From Chromera velia (Eukaryota > Sar > Chromeraceae): a stretch of 22,500 nucleotides of DNA. The notes beneath the pieces were generated by a model, which had not been told where the DNA came from, did no database searches, and was given only the letters and a program-made list of their open reading frames with translations. This document shows positions 1 to 9,048 of this stretch, in pieces. How positions within the stretch are numbered: position 1 is the stretch's first letter; the number at the start of each line of letters is the position of its first letter. The position numbers were made by a program, and so were the translations under genes. The stretch lies in contig JAHBMJ010004628.1 in NCBI GenBank assembly GCA_018398765.1, positions 45,001 to 67,500 of the forward strand. Reading direction: 5' to 3'.

Positions 1-76
1 GTCACAAGCGCCCCACTTCGGACCCATGGCGACGGTCATCACTCCTCACGTCGAGGCACTCATCCGCATCTTCTGA
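1..76 (+). CDS. possible 3' end of a coding exon, cut by the left edge
   Basis: Reading from base 2, an open frame of 24 codons ends in TGA at 74-76. Its residues (SQAPHFGPMATVITPHVEAL then IRIF) look like ordinary protein, with none of the low-complexity Ser/Leu/Cys runs typical of shadow frames here. The sequence just after the stop turns T-rich and non-coding. This would be the last exon of a gene lying to the left. No domain can be recognised from so little, and chance cannot be excluded. Confidence 0.3.
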   Translation, partial: SQAPHFGPMATVITPHVEALIRIF

Positions 77-563
77 TCGCAAAATCGACCGACGTCATTT
101 TCTTCTGTCTTTTGTTTGCTTGACCTTCCAGTCCCACAAAGTGCGTGATCCACGTCTGGGATCACTCTCAGGGACTGTATCGCATATTGGAAGTTCTGTC
201 TAGATACAAATCTATACTAGATCAGTACTGCATGCGTGCGCGCGCAGCTTTGGGTCTTTGTGGGCGCTTTTCCCCATGTCTTTAAAATGTTTGTAGGTAT
301 CGTTTTGCAGAATTAGTAGAAAAAAGGTTCTCGTGAGCATTTGACTATGACTATGACTATGAGTCTATGACGCGCCGCCGTTATCCATATATCCAGAGCT
401 AGCTGGATACTTCTAACGCTAGGCAGGGAAAAGTTGTTATTTTCTACGACGCCACGCTAGTGTGCGCTTGCATAATTATAAATTGTAGACTAGCCATGCA
501 CAATATCGTCATCATCATGATATATGACTATATCAGTTTAATCTTTAAAATAAAAAATATACT
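77..563. other. non-coding stretch, AT-rich towards the right
   Basis: No gene-like frame is seen. The stretch contains a short GACTAT repeat (about 343-368) and becomes strongly AT-rich just before the LINE insertion site at 564. It is probably a 3' untranslated or intergenic sequence. Confidence 0.5.
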
Positions 564-600
564 ATAATCTGACCATTTTACTATTAAAATAGTCACATCC
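564..600 (+). repeat. left target-site duplication of the LINE
   Basis: This 37-bp segment matches 2963-2999 at 35 of 37 positions; the differences are A587 versus G2986 and C599 versus T2998. The two copies lie exactly outside the reverse-transcriptase remnant and its ATTC tail. They are therefore read as the target-site duplication made when the element inserted, slightly diverged since. Confidence 0.85.
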
Positions 601-602
601 AT

Positions 603-2742
603 TGGGCAGGGGTCTTTGATGGGGAGAGGGACCTACCTGAACCTGCACCCGAGCCTGACCTGCCTGAGCATTTTATTTTTTCTTATAAACAGATCATGGA
701 CCGACTGAAAGGAATGGATAAGAAAAAGGCAGCGGAATTGGATGGTATCTCTCCTAAGCAGCTTAATTTATGTTTTTCTCATTCTCTTCTTTCTCGTTTT
801 CTTTTGTTTACTTTCTTTAACTTGATGCATGCTTACTCTTGCTGGCCTGAGAATTGGAATGTGCTGAGAATCGTCCCTGTACCAAAAGGAGTCCCTTCCC
901 CCAATCCGAATGAATGGCGGCTGGTCTATGTCATGAACCCTCTCACAAAGCTTTTTGATCTCTTGATGGATGACCGGGTCTGCTCCCAGTCGCGGTTTGA
1001 TGAGAGACAGATAGGCTAAGCCTTCAGGAAGGGAGTCGGGACCAGGAAAGGGAACGGAGCGGTGGTTGGCCTTACACAGTCGTACAGAAAGAAAAAGAGA
1101 GCGCTGTTGGGAGATTTTGTCGACTTTTCTAAGGCGTTTGACTCAATCCTACGAGTTAAACTCTTAGTAAAGTTAGGGAAGCAAGGCATCCAACGTGCAG
1201 ACCTCTCTATGATGACAGCAATATATAGGGGAGTCAGGGCAAAAGTAGATGGGGACAGTATGTTATTTAATGAAGGGGCGAGCATCAAACAAGGGGATGC
1301 ATTATCTGCTTCTCTTTTTCTTTTGTATGTTAATGACCTGCATAAATGTATTAGTAATGGACTGAGGGAAGATGGGAACTAGACAGAGAAAGTTTGTTTA
1401 GGTCGGTAAGAAGTGGGGAGCCTGAGGTATGCGGACGACAGTCACTTAGTTCTTTTTACGCATTGCACCTCAGACTTCCAAGCCAAATTCAATGCATTGC
1501 ATATATATTCTGAGAAGTGGGGGTTGAAAGTTAATTTGAAGAAAGCAAAAATCCTCCGTCTGTCTGATGAGTGTGAAAAATGTGCAGGAGCAGTCATGTA
1601 TGGAGGGAAAGAAGTAGAGAGAACGGATGAATATAAATATCTGGGATGCTTGTTTTTTTAAGGGGGGGACTTGGTTCGATCGATTGAAGCGCGGCTGCGA
1701 AACGGAGAGTGTGCATTGGGGGCAGTGATTCGGTTGGCAGCAAACATGCTAGGGTTGTCTCTTGGAGCGAAGATTCAGCTCCTGCAGACCTGCTTGGAAC
1801 CGGTTGCATTGTATAGTCTCAAGTGTCTCCCTATCAGGCAGATAGACTGGGAATCGATCGATAATTTACGTTTGCGTTTCATATGTTGGGCTGCCCGTCT
1901 TCCCTTCCACAGCCTCCGCATTCCTTCTCTTCTTTGCTTAGGTCTCCTTCCTGTGCAAGCTCTTCTCTATGCCCGTTTTGCAAACCTCTGGATCTCTCTA
2001 AGTCATTCTACCCTCCCTATCCCTCAAGCACTTCTCAGGGTCTAGAGGGGGCCAGAAGGGCCTGAGAAGGCCAGAGGCATAGAAGAACGGTATGTGGACT
2101 CTTTATATGGGCTGACCTTAAATTTTTAATGTCTCTCCTCATACAGGCTTCAGGAAGGAATCCAGGCAGACAAAACCTTTTTGTCGATTCAAAAATAAAG
2201 GATGCAGTAGGAAAGGAGTGTATAAGAAAAAGAGAGCAACAAGAGGCTACACGTTTTCTCCTGACTACACATCTGTCTGGTATGCAAAGAGCCTTTCCTT
2301 CTTCTTTCAGATCCTGTCTCTTTTTTCTTTCGAGTCCTCCCGATACGAACATAGGGGGGGGGGCAGAGTGAGAGTTTTTGGTCTGCCTAAGAAAGCTCTG
2401 CATGAGAGGATTGAGCCGTTGGTAAGGGTCCTTTCCTTCAACAGATAAGGTAAGAAAGCACTGCCAGGCGTGTCTGCTAAAGTCTTTTGTAAAGAGTCTT
2501 CTTGCATGGAAGGGAGGAAAGTTGATGACCTGTGGCATAGATTGTCGGTTTGCCCTCGGTGGGCCTCCGCAAGGGAGGGGTTACGGGCCATTAACTCTGA
2601 GAGACAGGCACATCGGTTGCAGGAACTCAGAGTGAATGGTAATTCAGGTGTGGAGAGAGTAGACCCAGAAGAGAAGGAGGCGAGGAAATTGTTGTGGGAT
2701 GGCTTGAAGGCAGACCCCGAAAGCGCTATGAAAATTATTTGA
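603..2742 (+). pseudogene. reverse transcriptase ORF remnant of the LINE
   Basis: Recognisable non-LTR reverse-transcriptase blocks occur in order in one frame. They are a finger region around 840-1010 (WPENWN, then VPVPKG), motif A (VDFSKAFDSI, about 1118-1147), motif B (KQGDALSASLFLLYVNDL, about 1288-1341), the catalytic YADD (1428-1439), and a YKYLGCLFF block ending at 1658. Nonsense codons interrupt this frame at 1017, 1380, 1407, 1659 and 2043. After about 2127 it frameshifts into frame 1, where the C-terminal part (about 2449-2742) carries a Cys/Cys/His/Cys pattern (CKESSC, then H and C in LWHRLSVC) like the C-terminal zinc knuckle of LINE proteins. The product is non-functional. The decay is mostly point changes, so the copy is old but still legible. 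Confidence 0.85.
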
Positions 2743-2944
2743 AAGCTTTGTATTTCTTTTTATTTACTTGAATCAGTTCGATGAACACTCTCTAACTTGT
2801 TGTTTCTCGCTTTTTCCTCTGATTCCAAATCAGTTTCGCTGTTGAAGTCTTGCTTCAGCCTACCGTCTCTTGAAGTAGAGCTAGGATCTTGAACAAGACT
2901 TGCATGAACATGAACTGCCAGGAGCTAGGCTCCGACGGCTATAG

Positions 2945-2962
2945 TCATTCATTCATTCATTC
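2945..2962 (+). repeat. (ATTC)n 3' tail of the LINE
   Basis: About four and a half ATTC units end directly at the right target-site duplication. This is the position of a non-LTR element's 3' terminal repeat. Confidence 0.8.
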
Positions 2963-2999
2963 ATAATCTGACCATTTTACTATTAGAATAGTCACATTC
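2963..2999 (+). repeat. right target-site duplication of the LINE
   Basis: This is the partner of 564-600, 35 of 37 bases identical, placed immediately after the ATTC tail. Similarity stops abruptly beyond base 3000. Confidence 0.85.
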
Positions 3000-4237
3000 A
3001 AATTATGATTCAAATCATTCAATAGTGAAAACAACTCATAATTTTCGCTATTTGTATTGTTAAGCATAGCAAGTAGTAAAATCGTGAACAATTTTGACTA
3101 TTTTTACTACTTTGGCGCAGTAGACCGATTCATAAATCCTATATTCCACAGTGTAATTTCCACTAAGTATTCTAGTTAGTATTAATCATAATTAAATTAA
3201 TTTCTAAATTGAAAATCAGAAAAGTCAAGCCTAACTACAGACTGAGAATCAATTGGATGATGACGATTAATGACAATTAAGGGCTCAACCCATGAGGTGT
3301 GGCCGTTGCGTATAATACTAACTCCCGAACAAACTGCTGGCAAGGAAGAATCCACCAAAGCAGAAGGGCAGCCAAGTCCAGGGCATATAGCACTGTATTA
3401 GCACATGCAAGTTTAAAAAAAAAAAAATCAACACAGTACTTTCATCATATAATATACATATCTTAAGATATGAAACTAATAATTATTAAATAATGTGAGA
3501 ACTACTACATATGCCATACACGTCACACGTGTTTCACGGCCGGTGCGTGCTGATCGATATACTCCCTGTGATACGATAAGCAGGTCTGACATGACTATAC
3601 CAGAAGGAATGCCTCCCTGCTTACAAGCCTTTAGCTACCTCCGACGTTCTTTTCCGTTTGCTTCACCTTCTCCTTCTCTTTCTCGCCTTTCCATTTAGTG
3701 ACGGCTTTTTTCTGCAGAGAGAGAATTTGAATAGATATGAAACAAAGTATAAAACGTACATAAAGTTAGACAACAGGCCACTTTTGACGAATGTATTGAG
3801 CTCGTCGATGACAAGTCGCAATCAAAAAGCGTTCCCCCCCTTTGCAATCTTTTGCTTTCTGCGCTCTCTTCTCCACTGTATTCCAACGCAAACTTCTTTG
3901 TTTCTTCTTATGCATGTATGTTGGGTCAGACTGAGCACACCAAAGCTAGAGAGAACAAAGTCGATCAGTCACTGACTTCGGCTGGGCCAACAGATCATCA
4001 ATTCAATTGCTTTGAAAGAAAAAAAATAGCCATTTCGACCGCTCACTTTCTGACTGCTGGCTGGTTCGGATATCCTTCTGCTTTGCTGCAAGCGCGTCTG
4101 ATTGACTGAAAAAGACTGACTGAATGACAGGCTCTCTGACAGAGTGACCGACTGAATAGACCCTCTGACAGAACACTAAAGCCGGGCAGGCTCACACTCA
4201 CATCTGACTGATTTGTAAGTTGCCGACTGCGTGCTAC
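3000..4237. other. non-coding: AT-rich, then downstream flank of the RRM gene
   Basis: Bases 3000-3500 are AT-rich with no usable frame and include a 16-bp perfect palindrome at 3457-3472. From about 3500 the composition changes, but the open frames seen are low-complexity Ser/Leu/Phe reads without motifs. The 3' end of the minus-strand RRM gene must lie in the right part. Its exon-5 frame stays open to a TGA at 4043-4045, and a possible acceptor with a further exon start lies near 4085. Confidence 0.45.
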
Positions 4238-4884
4238 CTCTCTGGGTGATCCACTGACCGTGTCCTTGAGGGTCTTTTCCTTTTTCTTTTGCAGACGCTC
4301 CTGGCGTTTGCCGCCCTTTCCGCCTCTGCATAGAGAACACACGCGTACCGGGAGGGAATTTGCGGAGGCAAACAAAAAAGGGAGAGAAAAGAATGAAGGA
4401 GGGAAGAAAGGAAGGAAGAGAGAAAACAAAAACCACGGAACCAGAGAAAAGAATGAACGACACGGGTCGAACCACCCACTCACCCACCCATCCCCCCCCA
4501 CACACATACACACATACACACACACCTGCACAAAACGACCAAACCCCAACAAACAAAGCGGCAGAACGGGGCAAAGTTGCAATCCAACACAGCACTGCTT
4601 TGTCCCTTCAGGCATCGTGTAGAGTATGGACAGCTCTTCTTGCTTTTTTTTGTGTTTCTGTAAACAAACTTTCATCCCGCCTAAGGCACATGCATATGCG
4701 TGGACTGTCCCGGACCGACCCTCCCACAGTCGGCTCGATTCGCACTTTCTTGCCCATCAGCGTCTGTCCGGACATCTTCAGGGCCTTCTGCGCAGGAGAA
4801 TGTCAAAACGAGCGGAGGCATGTTTAATTCCACGGCCTCTTCAAGTATCAAACCCCCACAACCAATAAAGGCATGCAGACAGAC

Positions 4885-4930
<46 letters not shown>

Positions 4931-5786
4931 GCGCACAAACACTCATGCAAGCAGACAGTCAAGATTGAAGAGCAAACTGACTGACAGGCAAGCAGGCAGG
5001 ATCATACAGGATCCCTCTGAGACGGGAGGTCAGGAAAGGTGGAAGGAAGGAAAGGCCAAAGAAAAGAACGGGAGGGTCTTGGAGTCGGGCCAGTGTCTCA
5101 GAGTGTCATGCAGAAGCAGGGCAGAAGGTCAGATGGATGCTCTTTCTCTTTGCTTCCTTCCGTTGAGTGATTCGTTGGAAGGCCCTTCCACCCTTCTCCT
5201 TCATAGTGACGACCTGCTCTCCTTCCGTCTAAACAGCCGCCCTCCCTCTCATCCCCCCTTCCTCGCTTCCTTCCTTCTGTCTGCGTTCTTCTTTCTTTCC
5301 GTCCTTCCTTCCTTCCTTCCTTCCTTCCTTACTTCCTTCCTTACTGATGTCCCTTGCATCTTCTTTTCTTCCTTCAGTGCGAGGTCTTGATTGCAATTTT
5401 GGCAAAGACTCACCGCAAGTGAGGAACTGTCTTTGAATTCCACAAAGGCACACCCTGCGTGCACACAGAGATTTACATCACGCATATATACATCGAACAA
5501 AACAGGCGGAAGGCCAGACGACCAGTATATATGTACGTTAAACTTCACGACATGGGGAATGTGGGGCTTTATTGGTCATCGGAGACTGATGTCATCACAA
5601 TGGTGTGGGAGCTCTATGACCTCTCCCGTACTTTCTGAGAGATGATTTCACTCTGCGCCTTCACCAGCCGCTGCCTCAACGCTGCCGCGTAGTCGGAAGC
5701 TGCTCTCTCTCTCTCACTCACTCACTCACTCACTCACTCACTCTTTCACTGTCTCTCACTGACTCACTCACTTACTCACTCACTCA

Positions 5787-5837
<51 letters not shown>

Positions 5838-5843
5838 TGTGTG

Positions 5844-5874
<31 letters not shown>

Positions 5875-6429
5875 ATGCATATATATAACCTTGAAAGCGA
5901 ACGCCCCACCCAACCCCCCAATGTCAGACAGAGAGACTGCGCAGACATATATGGGGAAAAACGAGAGCGTGTTGATATCTACTCACCTCTTGGTTTGTTC
6001 GTCCCCTTCTCCGTCAGTATCCGCACACTCACCAGATTCTCACCTGCACGCGTCCAAGCAAGACCATAACAATACGTACAAATCAACGTCCTCGCAGTGT
6101 GCGAAGTTCCTGAAGCGATCTTGTGGTTACGATGCTCGGACCTTTCTACATGTTTCGTTCTCACCCAAGTTGTGCTGACCTGCGAATTTGAAAAACTTGG
6201 AGATGTCCTCTTTGTTGGCGCTCTTGGGCACGGCTCCCATGAAGCAGATGAATCTCTTCGGCTGTCCCTTTCCTTTGGGTGGAACTGACTCCTTTCCCTT
6301 TCCACCACTAGGAGACTTCCTCGGAGCCTCCTGTTCTGGAGAGCCTGCTTTTCTCTTGGGGGCGTTCTGCCCGCCTTTCACTTTCGTGGCGTCAGTCTGT
6401 GCCACACTTTTCTGTTTCAGGTCAGGCAT
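4238..6429 (-). CDS. Nop6-like RRM protein, 5 exons, C-terminus unresolved
   Basis: I read five minus-strand exons with compatible phases: 6429-6180, 6043-5987, 5454-5414, 4787-4720 and 4325-4238 (504 nt, 168 codons to that point). All four introns are GT-AG. Residues 1-58 are a Lys/Pro/Gly-rich basic tail. One RNA recognition motif follows: beta-1/RNP2 (RFICFMGAVP), helix 1 (NKEDISKFFKFA), beta-2 (LVSVRILTE), RNP1 (RGCAFVEF), helix 2 (SSSLAKALKMSGQTL) and beta-4 (GKKVRIEPTV). Directly after the RRM comes Gly-Gly-Gly-Gly-Lys and then a basic, coiled-coil-prone stretch (RQERLQKKKEKTLKD). This RRM-GGGG-K-basic-helix layout is that of the Nop6 type of nucleolar proteins, which act in small-subunit ribosome biogenesis. 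The chosen start (AAAATGCC) gives no targeting signal. An in-frame ATG at 6543 would add a hydrophobic leader, which is unlikely for a nucleolar protein. The last exon may continue to a TGA at 4043 or splice again at GAG/GTAGCA (4238). Confidence 0.8.
4873..4925 (+). repeat. (AG)n microsatellite
   Basis: A CAGA/AG dinucleotide run lies in intron 3 of the RRM gene. It has no sign of function. Confidence 0.9.
5291..5345 (+). repeat. (CTTC)n microsatellite
   Basis: An imperfect CTTC tetranucleotide run lies in intron 3 of the RRM gene. On the sense (minus) strand it is a GAAG run, and it produces spurious Lys/Arg/Glu-rich open frames. Confidence 0.9.
5701..5876 (+). repeat. compound microsatellite (CT)n-(CTCA)n-(CT)n-(GT)n-(CTGT)n
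   Basis: Five simple-repeat types follow one another without a gap inside intron 2 of the RRM gene. They create the Cys/Val and Ser/Val-rich open frames seen on the plus strand, which are not genes. Confidence 0.92.
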
Positions 6430-6797
6430 TTTGATAGCGATTTCGGCACATGCGCAGGGCGTGACAGACACGACCAGAAGAATGAGGATGTTTCGGATGC
6501 ACTGCAGCTGTATAAAGGTGCTCAGGACATATGCGTTTCTCACACACCTTCTTCTATATATGTGTTGATCTGCCTTCCTGCAACTGCAAAGGTGCTGCAG
6601 ACATCAGACTGCAGACTGGAGGCTGCATCATCGTACGTGCGCGCAAAAACACGCGCAAAATCCTCGCGCGCACAAGCTGAAATCGCGCGAATTACACGCG
6701 TGTATCGGTCGCGACGCATTTACTTTTTTTTTTCCTTGAGTCTTAATTATATATAATTGCATTTTTTTTTTGCCATCTGCAATTGCATGTGCATGGA

Positions 6798-6842
6798 CTC
6801 ATGCATGCATGCAGCTTCGATCATTTCAGCTGCATGCATGAG
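6798..6842. promoter_or_regulatory. TGCATG-rich inverted repeat
   Basis: The left arm CTCATGCATGCATGCAGCT (6798-6816) pairs with the right arm AGCTGCATGCATGAG (6828-6842) across an 11-base spacer. The left arm has one extra ATGC unit. The arms are built from overlapping TGCATG(C) motifs, which in apicomplexans and relatives are bound by ApiAP2 factors (known for the family, inferred here). It lies near the middle of the divergent promoter, roughly 325 and 370 bp from the two start codons. Confidence 0.6.
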
Positions 6843-7120
6843 ATGTATATATGCATGGCGGCTCTACGAGTCGTTGGACGTTGGACGTCGGACATTCCCC
6901 ATCCTGCTGAATGGTCTGTATTTCGTCCCAATTCTGTCGACACATGTACTCATAAGCAGAACGGCTCGCGGCTGGGAGCACTTTCAGTCTGACAAGGGCC
7001 TGTGCCGACCTCCAGGCTCTGCTTCCTTCATAGGAGAAAGCAAAGCCATCCGTTGGAAGCTGACAAAAGACAAGTAGAAGTTCAGAAGCAGAGGGTGGAG
7101 TCTTTGACTGCACAAAAAAA

Positions 7121-7165
7121 GGAAAGAAGGACGAAGGAAGGAAAGAAGGAAAGAAAGAAAGAAAG
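7121..7165 (+). repeat. GAAA/GGAA purine repeat in the 5' leader
   Basis: Purine-only tetranucleotide units run directly up to the ATG of the glutaredoxin gene at 7166. They form the proximal 5' leader. Confidence 0.85.
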
Positions 7166-9003
7166 ATGCCTCCACCCAGAGTCGATCTGTACTGTAAACC
7201 TGGCTGCCAGAGGAGCAGCACCGTATGCAAGGCCATGTCAGAGAGGGGTCCTGAATTCAACGTCATCATGGTAGGTCGGGCGGCTGCTCCCAAATTAATC
7301 CATCGGGGTTTTCTGTGGAATGATTTGTTTTCAGCGTTCGCCGAAGATTCGTACGCATGCTTTTCAAAGCCTCGCGTGCATTTTCTCTGACGTGGGGTCC
7401 AAGTGCACGTCCTTCCTCTCATGTTCATCTGCTCTCTCCGTTTCTTTGGCCTCTTTTCCCTGCATGTCGAGCGGTTTGTTTCGATCGGCTCTTAAGTCTC
7501 GATCGTGCAGGTCGGATCTCAAAAGACGTCACTTTCCCTTTTCTGTTCGCCTTCTCTCTCTTACATGCTGCACACGCATCCGTCTTTTTTCTGTCTTCCT
7601 ACATATGAACTTATTTATTCCCGTACGTATCTGACGTTTCTATTTGCCCATGTACGTCTGTTTCGGTCAGTGTGTCTGGGAATCACCGTCATGTCACCTT
7701 CCGTTGATCGTTTGACGTACCATTGTGTTCATGTCTTTCCTTCCTTGCTTGCAGGTTGATGACGAAGACACGAAAGCCCAGATCTACTCAGTCGTTCGGA
7801 GAGTCAACCCCATGGCTTCCTCTGTGCGTATGCCTGTGGCAGTGATTGGGGACGACGTGTACATGGATTTCGACGTAGACGAATTTATGAGGGAGGTATG
7901 GAGTCCCTTCTCTGAGTCCTATGGAAGGCAGAGTGCGGTTGGGGGAGGGGGAGGGGGTTCAGTGATGCACGCAGGCGGAGGGTGCTCTGAAAGGCGCCCC
8001 CGGTGCTGTCCAAGGTCACCCCGGGGCACAAAGGGTTCCCGCACTCTTGAGGTGTTTGCCAAAAAGGGATGCCAACGGTGCTCCGACCTGATTCGATCAC
8101 TTACAGAAGCCAACCTCCAACCCCACGTTTACCTCACAGACTATTGGGGGAACCGTGCTGCCCTCTGGAGACTTGTAGACGAACAGTGTGCGTCTCTAGA
8201 CTCAGTCGATCTTCCAATTTTGGTCTCTGATGGCACTCTGTATCTCTACTCCGACATTCCCAAACTCGGCCTTCCTCTCCAGTTGCCTAGAGGATTCCCC
8301 TGTTCACAGGGAGCCTCTGCTTCCAGAGTCAGTCAGACGGTCTTCCCAGCATCCTCGTCTGTCTGTGCAGATTCCAACTGCCTGCAGCCCCGACCGAACC
8401 CCTGTGCAAGCTACTGCAATCCCCCCCAACCCACACCCTGTCCCCCCCCCGCCTCCTGCCCCACCGCCGGTCAACAAGTGACTTCCAGTTGCCACGGCTG
8501 CCACGACTGTCTGCCGAAAATCCAAGTGTACGCAAAGACTGGCTGCGGGAGGTGTGCGCAGCTTCAGGACGCACTAGGCCAGCTCGGTCTAGGGTACGAG
8601 TTGTTCGACTTGAAGTATGAAGGCAACTTGGAAGCGATGTGGGATCTCCTCAACGCACATGACCCTCAGGTTGGTTTGGAGGTTGGATGATTCACTCGTT
8701 TGGTGGGTGGTTTGGTGGATGGATAAGTACTCAGTGGGTTATTACTTCATCAGTTGGTTGCTCGTTTGTCTGATCGGCCGGTCGATTGGTTGGTTTGCCT
8801 TGTCACCGTACGTGAATCATCATCTCTTATTTTCTTCTCTCTTCGGGTTCGTTTTTTGCTTTCTTTGTTGTCTTCTTTTCTTTTTTTTCTTTTCCACATG
8901 ACGTGCCCTGTTTCCCCTTTTTTCACTAGAGTCGCACGTTTCTTGTTACTCGCACTTGCCTTTCTTTTTCTCTGTCCATCTCTCTATCTTGCCTGTGCAT
9001 AAA

Positions 9004-9048
<45 letters not shown>

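Larger units (their letters stand above)
601..2962 (+). mobile_element. 5'-truncated, decayed non-LTR retrotransposon (LINE)
   Basis: The element is 2.36 kb, lies between two copies of a 37-bp sequence, and ends in a run of ATTC units (2945-2962). The left junction falls inside an open reading frame, because the frame used by the reverse transcriptase is open back to base 603. This marks a 5' truncation, typical of target-primed reverse transcription. No endonuclease domain is visible and it was presumably lost with the 5' part. A 3' untranslated region of about 200 bp separates the last coding codon (2742) from the tail. The simple-repeat tail instead of poly(A) fits CR1/L2/RTE-like clades better than L1, but the exact clade is not resolved. 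Confidence 0.85.
6430..7165. promoter_or_regulatory. head-to-head intergenic region (divergent promoter)
   Basis: The 736 bp between the start codons of the minus-strand RRM gene and the plus-strand glutaredoxin gene must hold both promoters. It contains a CG-rich block with repeated GCGCG/CGCGC motifs (about 6635-6720), T-runs flanking an AT-only TTAATTATATATAATT segment (about 6741-6756), and a central TGCATG-rich inverted repeat (6798-6842). The transcription starts cannot be placed. The assignment rests on gene orientation. Confidence 0.6.

Noticed and set aside
4043-4675. 210-codon minus-strand open frame
   Set aside because: Only the 4238-4325 part is an exon of the RRM gene. The upstream portion is intronic with Ser/Phe/Leu low complexity and has no motif.
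5615-5700. Minus-strand open stretch SDYAAALRQRLVKAQSEIIS that is phase-compatible with RRM exon 2 as an alternative last exon
   Set aside because: It would delete RNP1 from the RRM. Its only acceptor (GAGAGAGCAG) sits in a purine GA repeat without a pyrimidine tract, unlike the other acceptors of this gene. The GCAFVEF exon further on completes the fold perfectly.
5821-6178. Cys/Val and Ser/Val/Cys/Leu repeat frames on the plus strand
   Set aside because: They come from GT and CTGT microsatellites and run antisense to the RRM gene.
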